Positions 54,861-64,000 of a DNA stretch of 64,000 nucleotides are shown here, one piece after another (positions within the stretch are counted from its first letter, which is position 1; every line of letters begins with the position of its first letter). Under the pieces are notes generated by a model, which worked only from the letters and a program-made list of their open reading frames with translations, was not told the DNA's origin and ran no database searches. This stretch comes from Vreelandella neptunia (GTDB taxonomy: Bacteria > Pseudomonadota > Gammaproteobacteria > Pseudomonadales > Halomonadaceae): the NCBI RefSeq assembly GCF_034479615.1, contig NZ_CP140255.1, forward strand, positions 3,162,001 through 3,226,000. Direction: 5' to 3'. A program made the translations under genes and the position numbers.

Positions 54861-55628
54861 ATGTCAGCACACCACCACTGTGCCAGGGTGAACGGACACT
54901 GTAACCGTTGCGATTCTCCGGTACCTTTTGCATTTACCATGGCGTTTCAACCAATCGTCAATGTTAATCAGCGACAAGTTATTTACTACGAGGCGTTAGT
55001 ACGTGGCACCAACGGCGAGTCCGCTTTTTCAATACTGGGTCAGGTGACCGATGAGCTGATGTACCGTTTTGACCAGGCGTGCCGCATCAAAGCCATTGAG
55101 CTAGCCAGCGACCTGGGCATGCAGGAGCGCCTCTCCATTAACTTTCTGCCCAATGCGGTTTATGAACCACAGGCATGCATTCAAGCTACCCTGGAAACAG
55201 CGCATCGTGTTGGTTGGCCCACTGAACGGCTCAACTTCGAAATTACCGAAACCGAGCGGGTCAATGATCGTATGCATATGCGTACGATTATTGAGAGCTA
55301 CCGCGAAATGGGCTTTACCACCTCGCTGGATGACTTTGGCAACGGTTATGCCAATCTCGATCTGTTGACCGACCTGCGGCCCGATACGCTGAAAATCGAT
55401 CGTGACCTGGTAATGGGATGCGATAGCGACAAGCGTCGCCAGGCCATATTGCGTAGCCTGGTGGCGCTAGCAGAGACATTGGGTACACAGCTGATTGCAG
55501 AGGGCATTGAGACTCGCGAAGAGTCGCGCTGCCTGCTGGCATTGGGCATTCCCATGCAGCAGGGCTATTACTTTTCCTATCCCAACCTAGAAGCCCTGGC
55601 AGAAATTGACGATGCCAAATACGACTAG
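54861..55628 (+). CDS. EAL-domain cyclic-di-GMP phosphodiesterase
   Basis: A 255-residue stand-alone EAL protein. Motifs are YYEALVRG (EAL), NFLP, EITETE, DDFGNGY (loop 6), LKID, EGIET and QGYYFSYP, and every residue needed for metal binding and catalysis seems present. A short N-terminal segment, HHHCARVNGHCNRCD, contains C7, H13, C14 and C17 and could bind a metal. It would hydrolyse cyclic-di-GMP. No GGDEF or sensor domain is attached. Confidence 0.9.
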   Translation: MSAHHHCARVNGHCNRCDSPVPFAFTMAFQPIVNVNQRQVIYYEALVRGTNGESAFSILGQVTDELMYRFDQACRIKAIELASDLGMQERLSINFLPNAVYEPQACIQATLETAHRVGWPTERLNFEITETERVNDRMHMRTIIESYREMGFTTSLDDFGNGYANLDLLTDLRPDTLKIDRDLVMGCDSDKRRQAILRSLVALAETLGTQLIAEGIETREESRCLLALGIPMQQGYYFSYPNLEALAEIDDAKYD

Positions 55629-55643
55629 TGTGGATGAAGCCCG

Positions 55644-56360
55644 CTATAAATGTTGCAAATAATCAGCCCCACCTAAGTTACGCATCTGCTGGCGAATCCA
55701 CTGGCTTCGCCGCTCAACCTGGGCATCGGGACGTGCGGCGCTGCGCGTCAGCGGGCTGGGTAAGATAGCCGCGAGAAGACTTGCCTGGCGTTCAGTTAAC
55801 GAACTCGAAGAGGCCCCAAAATAGTGCTGAGCAGCGGCCTCTAGGCCAAATACACCGCGATCCCACTCGGCGACGTTGAGATAAACCTCCAAAATACGCT
55901 GCTTGCTCCAGAGTATCTCGATCAGTAGCGTAAACCACGCTTCTAGCCCCTTCCGTGTCCAACTACGACCTGTCCACAGAAAAACGTTTTTAGCCGTTTG
56001 CTGGCTCAAGGTGCTGGCACCGCGCAGTCGTCCACCGTCTTGACTGGCCTGCAATGCCCGGCGCAATTCAACCAGATCAAATCCGCTATGATGCGGAAAG
56101 CGCTGATCCTCTGCAGCGATCACTGCCAGTTTGGCGTTTACCGAGAGCGAATCCCAGCCTCGCCACTCGCGCTGTATGCGAATCGGATCGCTATGGATCC
56201 AGCTCTGAATTTTGCGCTCGACCATCACCATCGACCCCGGTGGAGGAACGACCCGAAACAGCAAGACCAGCGCGACCGACAGCAGCACAAACGCTAACAC
56301 GCCGCGCCAAACAATCCGCCATAGCAGACGCAGAAAACGGCGCAACGAGCGATTGAGCAT
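55644..56360 (-). CDS. mtgA: monofunctional peptidoglycan transglycosylase
   Basis: A 238-residue GT51 enzyme with an N-terminal membrane anchor (about 16-36) and a glycosyltransferase domain. The catalytic motif EDQRFPHHSGFD and the second GASTLSQQTAKNVFLW block are intact. It polymerises lipid II outside the inner membrane. It lies 10 bases downstream of fghA on the same strand, without obvious functional link. Confidence 0.93.
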   Translation of the reverse strand: MLNRSLRRFLRLLWRIVWRGVLAFVLLSVALVLLFRVVPPPGSMVMVERKIQSWIHSDPIRIQREWRGWDSLSVNAKLAVIAAEDQRFPHHSGFDLVELRRALQASQDGGRLRGASTLSQQTAKNVFLWTGRSWTRKGLEAWFTLLIEILWSKQRILEVYLNVAEWDRGVFGLEAAAQHYFGASSSSLTERQASLLAAILPSPLTRSAARPDAQVERRSQWIRQQMRNLGGADYLQHL

Positions 56361-56370
56361 CCAGTTATCC

Positions 56371-57225
56371 TTAACGCTTCATGAGGTGATCTGCATGATA
56401 GCGCAGATGATCCTCGATAAACGAGGCAATGAAGAAGTAACTGTGATCGTAGCCCGGCTGGCGGCGCAGCGTTAACGGGTGATCGTGCTCTTCGCAAACG
56501 GCTTCTAAACGCTCTGGCTGAAGCTGCTCCTCCAGGAATTGATCCGCTTCGCCCTGGTCGATAAACAGCCGTTGGCGTGATGCACCGTTGGCAACCAGTT
56601 CGCAGGCATCGTACTGGCGCCAGCGTGACTGATCTTCTCCCAAATAGGTATTAAACGCCTGCTGACCCCAAGGGCAGTTCATCGGATTGACCACCGGCGA
56701 GAAGGCCGACACTGAACGGAAGCGCCCTGGATGACGCAGCGCCAGGATCAACGCTCCGTGCCCTCCCATTGAGTGCCCGCTAATCGATTCGCGCCCATTG
56801 ACCGGGAAGTGCTGACGCACCACCGAAGGCAACTCCTCGATCACATAATCGTACATGCGATAGTGGGACTTCCAGGGTGACTCGGTGGCATTCACGTAAA
56901 AACCGGCACCCGAGCCTAAATCATAGCTTTCATGCTCCCCGGGCAAGTCGGTGCCCCGTGGGCTAGTATCAGGGCAAACAATCGCCACGCCCAGCTCAGC
57001 GGCAATACGGTGAGCGCCCGCTTTCTGCATGAAATTTTCGTCATTACAGGTTAAGCCCGACAACCACCACAGCAGCGGTACGCGCTCGTTTTCCGCCTGG
57101 GGCGGCAAGTAAACAGCGAAGATCATGTCGCAATCCAGCGCACGGGAGTAGTGGCGGTAGCGCTTATGCCAGCCACCGAAACTACGGTTGGCGGACACCA
57201 GTTCTAGAGTTTCACTCATGCTCAT
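56371..57225 (-). CDS. fghA: S-formylglutathione hydrolase
   Basis: A 284-residue alpha/beta hydrolase (esterase D family). The nucleophile motif GHSMGGHGAL is present, with the catalytic Asp region (FIDQGEADQFL) and His near the C-terminus (GYDHSYFF). It converts S-formylglutathione to formate and glutathione. It is downstream of frmA, separated by 252 bases without a convincing gene. Confidence 0.94.
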   Translation of the reverse strand: MSMSETLELVSANRSFGGWHKRYRHYSRALDCDMIFAVYLPPQAENERVPLLWWLSGLTCNDENFMQKAGAHRIAAELGVAIVCPDTSPRGTDLPGEHESYDLGSGAGFYVNATESPWKSHYRMYDYVIEELPSVVRQHFPVNGRESISGHSMGGHGALILALRHPGRFRSVSAFSPVVNPMNCPWGQQAFNTYLGEDQSRWRQYDACELVANGASRQRLFIDQGEADQFLEEQLQPERLEAVCEEHDHPLTLRRQPGYDHSYFFIASFIEDHLRYHADHLMKR

Positions 57226-57477
57226 GGGCAGGTTCCTTTAAATGCAGCAAACGCGGCAGGTCTACCCTACCGCGTTTTAGCGTTTCAAACGTGCTTTCTA
57301 TACTACTTAATAATGCTGTGCACAGGCCGAATGACTGTCTGTAAAACACACGATAACGGAGTGCCAGGGTAGGTTGAAGCGAGGGTCTTTTGACAGGGAT
57401 GTCAAAAGTAGCGCCCACGGATGGGTTCACAGCGCCCTCGCGGAAACCTGCACTGGCACGGCATCGAGCCACAGAGC

Positions 57478-58611
<1,134 letters not shown>

Positions 58612-58632
58612 TCAAAAACAAAAACTAAGGCG

Positions 58633-59616
58633 TTACTCGTCACTTGCCACTGGGCCAAACTCAATCGGCAGCCAGCGGTAGCCTTCTTCATCTTTTACGA
58701 TATGACCAATGCCGGGAAATGGCATGTGGGCACCGGCGACCCAGTGCTTATCTTCAACTGCGCTTTCGAGCACTTCTTCTCGAGTGCGAATGGCTTGCTC
58801 GGGGTCTGAGTCAAACTCAATGGCCACAGTGGGGTCGGCAAATTGCACGCCGTAACTGTGCACCACATCACCCCATACCAGCATGGCGTCATCATCGCTG
58901 TTCAGCATGAAGCTTGAGTGTCCGGCGGTGTGGCCATGGGTATCTTGGGCAACGACACCCATCAGCACTTCATCACCGGCCGTAAAAGGGTTGAAACGGT
59001 CAGTTTCCTGATAAGGCGCTACCGCCTCTTGAGCCATGGTAAAGAAGGGTTGATTGGCTTCAGGAGCCGCAGCCGCACGCTCCTCATCCAGCCAAAAATC
59101 GGCATCCGCTTGGCTGGCACGCAGTTCAGCATTGGGATAAACAGCTTCGCCCTCCTCATTGGCCAAACCACACACATGGTCAGGATGCAGATGAGTCATC
59201 AGCACCGTGTCAACATCCTCCGGCGAGTAACCAGAAGCACGCAGGTTACTCTCCACCTGACCTAATGAGGGGCCAAAGCAGGCAGCTGAGCCGGCATCAA
59301 CCAGCACAAGGTTCTCACCAGTGTGAATAAGAAAAGCATTGACCGCAGTTTGCATGCCACTTTCTGCATCGATAAATAGCGCATCCAGGTGGCGGAGAAT
59401 ATCTTCTTGCTCCATGCCTTTTAGCAAGGAGGTATCAATAGCCGTATGGCCATCGTATAGCGCGGTTACCTCATACTCCCCAACCATCATGCGAAACCAA
59501 CCTGGCGCCTGCTCCTGCTGCTGGGTGGGCAGCTCCGCCTGAGCACTGACTGCCCAGCCAGCGCTCACGGCCACTGCTAGGGCACCGCGAGACCACCGAG
59601 ATAAAGATATAGGCAT
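58633..59616 (-). CDS. secreted metallo-beta-lactamase-fold hydrolase
   Basis: A 327-residue protein with a signal peptide (about 1-28, SAQAE) and an MBL fold. The metal motif HLHPDH is present, with later ligands (GHTAGHSSF and the C-terminal GAHMPFPG). ATG at 59616 has GGAG upstream; a start 78 bases earlier is open but gives a poorer signal. It resembles lactonase or hydrolase members without a proven substrate. It is divergent to a LysR gene. Confidence 0.85.
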   Translation of the reverse strand: MPISLSRWSRGALAVAVSAGWAVSAQAELPTQQQEQAPGWFRMMVGEYEVTALYDGHTAIDTSLLKGMEQEDILRHLDALFIDAESGMQTAVNAFLIHTGENLVLVDAGSAACFGPSLGQVESNLRASGYSPEDVDTVLMTHLHPDHVCGLANEEGEAVYPNAELRASQADADFWLDEERAAAAPEANQPFFTMAQEAVAPYQETDRFNPFTAGDEVLMGVVAQDTHGHTAGHSSFMLNSDDDAMLVWGDVVHSYGVQFADPTVAIEFDSDPEQAIRTREEVLESAVEDKHWVAGAHMPFPGIGHIVKDEEGYRWLPIEFGPVASDE

Positions 59617-59746
59617 AAATAAAAGGCTCCATTGATAGGCCAGCGATACTAACAGTGTAAGCCACCTAGGCGCTCTTGATAAACCGGGATACACTCACAA
59701 GATTATTGCTACACAGCAATAATCGCTATCAACCCGAGGAGTTGGC

Positions 59747-60643
59747 ATGCAGCACTGGAGCCGTATCGAAGCCTTTGTTGAGGTAGTGCGTTTAGGCACG
59801 TTCTCTGCTGCGGCCCGCCACTTAAAGGTATCTACCTCGCATATTAGCCGCTTGGTCAGTCAACTCGAAAACCAGCTGGGCGTGCAATTGCTCTATCGCA
59901 CCACCCGCCAGATCCGCTTAACCGACGCAGGCACTATCTACGTTGAACACTGTCGCCATCTATTTGATGGGCTACGCGATGCCGAGCAGGCGCTTAGTGA
60001 ACTCCAGGACAAGCCCAATGGGCTGCTTAAACTCACCTCCGCCACCACCTTCGGTGAGCGCTTTATCGCCCCGTTGGTTAATGACTTTCAGTGTTTACAT
60101 CCGCAGCTGGACGTCCATATGCATTTTACTAACCGTCCGGTAGAACTGATTGAGGAAGGCTACGATATTGCCATCAGGATGGGAGTATTAAAGGATTCGA
60201 GCCTAATCGCCAGGCGACTGTGCGACCGCCGCGAGTATATCGTCGGCTCACAAAGCTACTTCCGCCAAGCGCCACGCCCGCATACGCTGAGCGAGCTTAA
60301 CCAGCATCGCTGCCTGATTGGCTCACGACCTAATTGGTTGTTTGAAGTGAACGGTCAACGACGTGAGGTGCGCGTAGAAGGGCGCTGGAGCGGTAATTCC
60401 GGCCCTGCATTATTAGATGCCGCACTTAAAGGGCTAGGGCTTGCTCAACTGCCCGACTATTATGTTGGCCCCTACCTGGCCAGTGGTGAGCTGGTGGCCG
60501 TGCTTGAGCCTTTTCGCCACCATGATACTGCCGTCTGGGCGGTCTACCCCCGACACCGCCACCTGTCGCCCAAAATCCGCCAGTTGGTTGACTATTTGGC
60601 CGCCAACATTGACAGCTTATTGCCCAGGAACCCGCTGACCTAG
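59747..60643 (+). CDS. LysR family transcriptional regulator
   Basis: A 298-residue regulator. The N-terminal helix-turn-helix includes [20 protein letters not shown] and the effector domain follows. It is divergent to the MBL gene across 130 bases and is the likely regulator of it. It converges with sdaA with a four-base overlap of coding ends. Confidence 0.88.
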   Translation: MQHWSRIEAFVEVVRLGTFSAAARHLKVSTSHISRLVSQLENQLGVQLLYRTTRQIRLTDAGTIYVEHCRHLFDGLRDAEQALSELQDKPNGLLKLTSATTFGERFIAPLVNDFQCLHPQLDVHMHFTNRPVELIEEGYDIAIRMGVLKDSSLIARRLCDRREYIVGSQSYFRQAPRPHTLSELNQHRCLIGSRPNWLFEVNGQRREVRVEGRWSGNSGPALLDAALKGLGLAQLPDYYVGPYLASGELVAVLEPFRHHDTAVWAVYPRHRHLSPKIRQLVDYLAANIDSLLPRNPLT

Positions 60644-62007
60644 CACTCGATGGCATTGACAGCGAGCCCGCCCTTGGAGGTCTCTTTGTATTTATCCTGC
60701 ATATCACGGCCAGTATCGCGCATAGTACGGATCACTTTATCCAGCGATATAAAGTGATCGCCATCGCCATGCAGCGCCATTCGTGCAGCATTGATAGCTT
60801 TGACGGAGGCGATCGCATTGCGCTCGATGCAGGGCACTTGAACAAGCCCTCCTACCGGGTCGCAGGTCAAACCGAGGTTATGCTCCAAGCCAATTTCAGC
60901 GGCATTCTCAACCTGGCCCGGCGAGCCACCCAGCACTTCGGCAAGCCCTGCGGCCGCCATGGCACAGGCGGAGCCCACTTCACCCTGGCACCCCACCTCC
61001 GCACCGGAAATGGAAGCGTTCTTTTTGCATAAAATGCCTACTGCCCCGGCGGTCAGCAGAAAGTCCACCACATCGGCTTCGCTAGCGTCGGGCTCAAACT
61101 TCAAATAGTACGCCAACACCGCAGGCACTATGCCCGCCGCACCGTTGGTCGGGGCGGTGACCATGCGCCGCCCGGCGGCGTTCTCTTCATTGACCGCCAG
61201 CGCAAACACATTGACCCAATCCATCACGGTAAAACTCGACACAATCAGCCGCTGATTTTTCGGCGGATGCAGCAACTGTTGATGGAGTAGCTGTGCTCGA
61301 CGGCGCACATTTAATCCACCGGGCAAATGGCCCGTCGCGCGCAGGCCATTCTCGATGCTGTCGCTCATGGCGTGCCAAATGATCAGCAGTTCTTCACGTA
61401 TGGCTGATTCGCTACGCCAGGCTTTTTCATTTTCAAGCATTAGTTGGCTAATCCGCAGCTGATGCTGCTGACATAGCATGAGCAGTTCGGCTGCCGTATT
61501 AAAGGGATACTTCAGTTCAGTAGCATCTTCGCCAACCTCGCCTTGTTCAGCCTTAGCTTGATCGACATAGAAACCGCCGCCAAGGGAGTAAAACGTATTG
61601 GTTGCCAACAGCGTGTCATCACAATAGGCGCTCAGCACCATGGCATTGGGATGAAACGGCAGACACGCCTCATCCCACTCGACATCGTTCCGGGCCTCAA
61701 AAGCGATTGCCTGACCATTGGCAAGTACCAGCGACTCACCCTCTTCAAGTTTTTTTAATCGCGCGGCAATCGTGTCCGGGTCTATACTTTCCGGCGCCTC
61801 TCCCATCAGCCCCATGATCACTGCCTGGTCGGTGCCGTGCCCCACCCCGGTGGCAGCAAGCGAGCCATGCAGCCTCACCACTAACCGGGTAACGCTGGTA
61901 TCTTCAAGCGCCATGGCAAAGTCGCGGGCCGCACGCATTGGCCCCACCGTATGGGAGCTTGAAGGCCCAATACCAATTCGGAAAAGATCAAACACACTAA
62001 TAGCCAT
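60640..62007 (-). CDS. sdaA: L-serine ammonia-lyase (iron-sulfur)
   Basis: A 455-residue enzyme that deaminates L-serine to pyruvate. The start [16 protein letters not shown] and the conserved cysteine blocks [22 protein letters not shown] and QVPCIERNA, which hold the 4Fe-4S cluster, are present. Alpha and beta domains are fused in one chain, as in E. coli SdaA. It ends overlapping the LysR gene. Confidence 0.94.
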   Translation of the reverse strand: MAISVFDLFRIGIGPSSSHTVGPMRAARDFAMALEDTSVTRLVVRLHGSLAATGVGHGTDQAVIMGLMGEAPESIDPDTIAARLKKLEEGESLVLANGQAIAFEARNDVEWDEACLPFHPNAMVLSAYCDDTLLATNTFYSLGGGFYVDQAKAEQGEVGEDATELKYPFNTAAELLMLCQQHQLRISQLMLENEKAWRSESAIREELLIIWHAMSDSIENGLRATGHLPGGLNVRRRAQLLHQQLLHPPKNQRLIVSSFTVMDWVNVFALAVNEENAAGRRMVTAPTNGAAGIVPAVLAYYLKFEPDASEADVVDFLLTAGAVGILCKKNASISGAEVGCQGEVGSACAMAAAGLAEVLGGSPGQVENAAEIGLEHNLGLTCDPVGGLVQVPCIERNAIASVKAINAARMALHGDGDHFISLDKVIRTMRDTGRDMQDKYKETSKGGLAVNAIEC

Positions 62008-62195
62008 GCCTGTTACACCTCACAACGCTGTTATTACTTGCCGATTAGACACTTTGCAGTGCTGACAACCAAACGTCGAGCGGTTAACCGCAATATCGAC
62101 GTGCGAACACATAAGTGTGACGATATAATGAACATTCACCCATGCATGTTTTAATATGCGAATAGCGACGCTGCTTACCCACAAAGGATGTTGGT

Positions 62196-62843
62196 ATGTC
62201 TTCCCCCCCTGCTTGGCCCATCGGGTTTCAAACCATTTTAGTGCGTGCGGTGTTGTACGTACTGTTTATCGGTGCGATTGCCCAAGGTGCCTACTTAGAA
62301 GCACTTTATCTCCCCTCAGTACGCTTTTCTGAGCTGGGCTTTACTGAATTTACCCAAACGTTGGTGCTGGCCACCTGCTGTGCAATGCTGATCTATATTC
62401 GCCAAGTACTTAAAGTATGGCCCACCGTCACGCTTCTGCTGCTGGCATTTGTGGCCGCCTCGTTGGTGCGCGAACAAGATCACTTTTTAGATAACTATGT
62501 GGCTCATAACACCTGGAAGGTGCTTGTTGCGCTGATTATTCTCCCATCGCTCTTTTGGGTGATTAAGCAGCGCCAACACTTTCTCGCGGAGTTCGCTCAT
62601 TACAGCAACACCTTCGCCTTTGGTTTGTTTACGGCAGGCGTGCTGACCACTTATATATTCTCGCGCCTGTATGGGCGGCAGGAGTTTTGGCAAGCTATTC
62701 TTGAAGACAGCTATTCAGGAACCTTCAAGAGCGTAGCTGAAGAAGTCGTCGAGCTACTCGGTTATAGCCTAATTCTGATCGCCACCCTGGAGTTGCTGCT
62801 ACTAGCCCATCGCATTTACAAAGCCCGGCAGACAACTATTTAA
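62196..62843 (+). CDS. hypothetical integral membrane protein
   Basis: A 215-residue protein with about five or six predicted membrane segments (near 20-38, 50-68, 78-94, 110-125, 140-158, 185-205). Short charged loops include SLVREQDHFLDNYVAHNTWK, whose histidines and acids may matter. I do not recognise a family. The gene stands alone between sdaA and rpoD. Confidence 0.7.
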   Translation: MSSPPAWPIGFQTILVRAVLYVLFIGAIAQGAYLEALYLPSVRFSELGFTEFTQTLVLATCCAMLIYIRQVLKVWPTVTLLLLAFVAASLVREQDHFLDNYVAHNTWKVLVALIILPSLFWVIKQRQHFLAEFAHYSNTFAFGLFTAGVLTTYIFSRLYGRQEFWQAILEDSYSGTFKSVAEEVVELLGYSLILIATLELLLLAHRIYKARQTTI

Positions 62844-62913
62844 ACTCTATGGTTACAGCATCCAATTGCTGCGCTTAAGCGCAGCAATGATCACCTCCCA
62901 CCATCATCCACAC

Positions 62914-62951
62914 AAAAAAAGCCCGCCGTTCTGAGAACGACGGGCTTTTTG
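62914..62951. terminator. bidirectional terminator before rpoD end
   Basis: AGCCCG-CGTTCT and AGAACG-CGGGCT form a stem with single mismatched bases, flanked by A's on one side and T's on the other. It can serve both the membrane-protein gene and rpoD. Confidence 0.85.
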
Positions 62952-62989
62952 CTTTCTATCTACCACTCACCATTCGAAACTTACGGCAT

Positions 62990-64000
62990 TCACTCGTCAA
63001 GGAACGAACGCAGCGGCTCGGAGCGGCTGGGATGACGCAGCTTACGCAGCGCTTTGGCTTCAATCTGACGAATTCGCTCGCGAGTTACATCAAACTGCTT
63101 GCCCACCTCCTCCAGCGTATGGTCGGTGTTCATATCGATACCGAAACGCATGCGCAGCACCTTCGCTTCGCGGGCGGTCAAGCCGCCTAACACGTTGCGC
63201 GTTGCTTCGATAAGCCCTTCACCGGTGGCCATATCAATGGGCAGTAGCATGGTACCGTCTTCGATAAAGTCACCCAGGTGTGAATCATCGTCATCACCAA
63301 TCGGCGTCTCCATGGAGATCGGCTCTTTGGCGATTTTGAGCACCTTACGAACTTTATCTTCCGGCATTTCCAAACGCTCGCCGAGCTCTTCCGGCGTCGG
63401 CTCACGACCCATTTCCTGCAACATCTGGCGCGATACGCGATTGAGCTTGTTGATCGTCTCAATCATATGCACCGGTATACGGATGGTGCGCGCCTGATCG
63501 GCAATCGAGCGGGTAATTGCCTGACGAATCCACCAGGTGGCATAGGTTGAGAACTTATAGCCACGGCGATATTCGAACTTGTCGACCGCTTTCATCAAGC
63601 CGATATTGCCTTCCTGGATAAGATCCAAGAACTGCAAACCACGGTTGGTGTACTTCTTGGCGATCGAGATCACCAAGCGAAGGTTAGCCTCAACCATCTC
63701 TTTCTTGGCGCGACGGGCTTTCGCCTCACCAATAGAGAGCTTGCGGTTCACCTCTTTAAGGTCGGCAACCGAGAGCTGCACCATATCCTCTTCGAAGGCG
63801 ATCTTGCGCTGGGCACGGGCGATGTCGGCGCGCAGCGGCTCAAGGCGGTCGGCGTACTTGCTCTGCGCTGCCTGAAACTCATCCAGCCATGTTTTGCTCG
63901 ACTCATTACCAGGAAACGACTTGATAAACGTCTTACGCGGCACCTTGGCTTTTTTCACGCACAGCTGCATGACCGCTTTCTCTTGGGCACGCACTTGCTC
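62990..64000 (-). CDS. rpoD: RNA polymerase sigma factor RpoD, C-terminal part (runs off the right edge)
   Basis: About 336 residues of the primary sigma factor, open to the window edge, so the N-terminus is missing. Region 2 is seen as [37 protein letters not shown] (first part) and [15 protein letters not shown]; region 3 around [11 protein letters not shown]; region 4 as [24 protein letters not shown]. It directs most transcription. The C-terminus [10 protein letters not shown] is typical of gammaproteobacterial RpoD. Confidence 0.96.
   Translation of the reverse strand, partial: EQVRAQEKAVMQLCVKKAKVPRKTFIKSFPGNESSKTWLDEFQAAQSKYADRLEPLRADIARAQRKIAFEEDMVQLSVADLKEVNRKLSIGEAKARRAKKEMVEANLRLVISIAKKYTNRGLQFLDLIQEGNIGLMKAVDKFEYRRGYKFSTYATWWIRQAITRSIADQARTIRIPVHMIETINKLNRVSRQMLQEMGREPTPEELGERLEMPEDKVRKVLKIAKEPISMETPIGDDDDSHLGDFIEDGTMLLPIDMATGEGLIEATRNVLGGLTAREAKVLRMRFGIDMNTDHTLEEVGKQFDVTRERIRQIEAKALRKLRHPSRSEPLRSFLDE

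Noticed and set aside
57212..57472. 86-codon frame between frmA and fghA
   Set aside because: It overlaps the fghA start, has low-complexity Arg/Ser-rich content and no ribosome site worth noting.

Overview
The window looks like the chromosome of a moderately halophilic gammaproteobacterium of the Halomonas type. I infer this from the gene content: a TRAP operon, ProVWX and BCCT compatible-solute uptake, RpoD, SdaA and glutathione-dependent formaldehyde detoxification. No rRNA or marker-gene comparison was possible.

Layout. 1-2.3 kb: the edge of an unknown gene and two tandem Crp/Fnr-type regulators. 2.4-7.3 kb (minus): a TRAP operon, dctP-tetR-dctQ-dctM-amidohydrolase, for import and hydrolysis of an unidentified organic acid or amide. 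7.5-8.5 kb: azlCD amino-acid exporter. 8.6-26.6 kb: an integrated genomic island of about 18 kb. 26.8-29.2 kb: YceI-like protein and an exporter-type ABC protein. 29.3-37.7 kb: an iron/siderophore locus made of a four-gene ABC importer and two convergent paralogous TonB-dependent receptors with Fur-like sites. 37.9-44.6 kb: LysR regulator, AEC transporter, PQQ-type sugar dehydrogenase, a sigma-54 two-component system and an acidic lipoprotein. 45-50.3 kb: osmoprotection block (proVWX, universal stress protein, BCCT carrier). 50.4-55.6 kb: exonuclease/DUF294 pair, DUF4168 protein, EamA transporter, EAL phosphodiesterase. 55.6-64 kb: mtgA, fghA-frmA, MBL hydrolase with divergent LysR, sdaA, a membrane protein, and the 3' part of rpoD running off the window.

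The island is the main accessory feature. It sits at the 3' end of a tRNA-Ile(CAT) gene. The last 48 bp of that tRNA (26592-26639) are duplicated exactly at 8616-8663, so the element is delimited to the base. Its left part carries a tyrosine integrase, an AlpA-like regulator coupled to two small overlapping genes, a winged-helix protein, and a cluster of four related 18-19 bp repeats resembling iterons or operators (11989-12122). Its centre is a minus-strand operon reading hsdM, hsdS, a DUF262/HNH protein, two PD-(D/E)XK proteins, hsdR and an M48-type peptidase. Three extra putative nucleases are thus lodged between the specificity and restriction subunits of a type I system. One of them shows a clear single-base frameshift. 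The right part carries a small lipoprotein gene and an FRG-domain protein.

The most notable candidate for something undescribed is this composite restriction operon together with the repeat cluster, which may be an origin or regulatory region for the element. The rest of the window is ordinary chromosome, with some regulatory palindromes worth testing.
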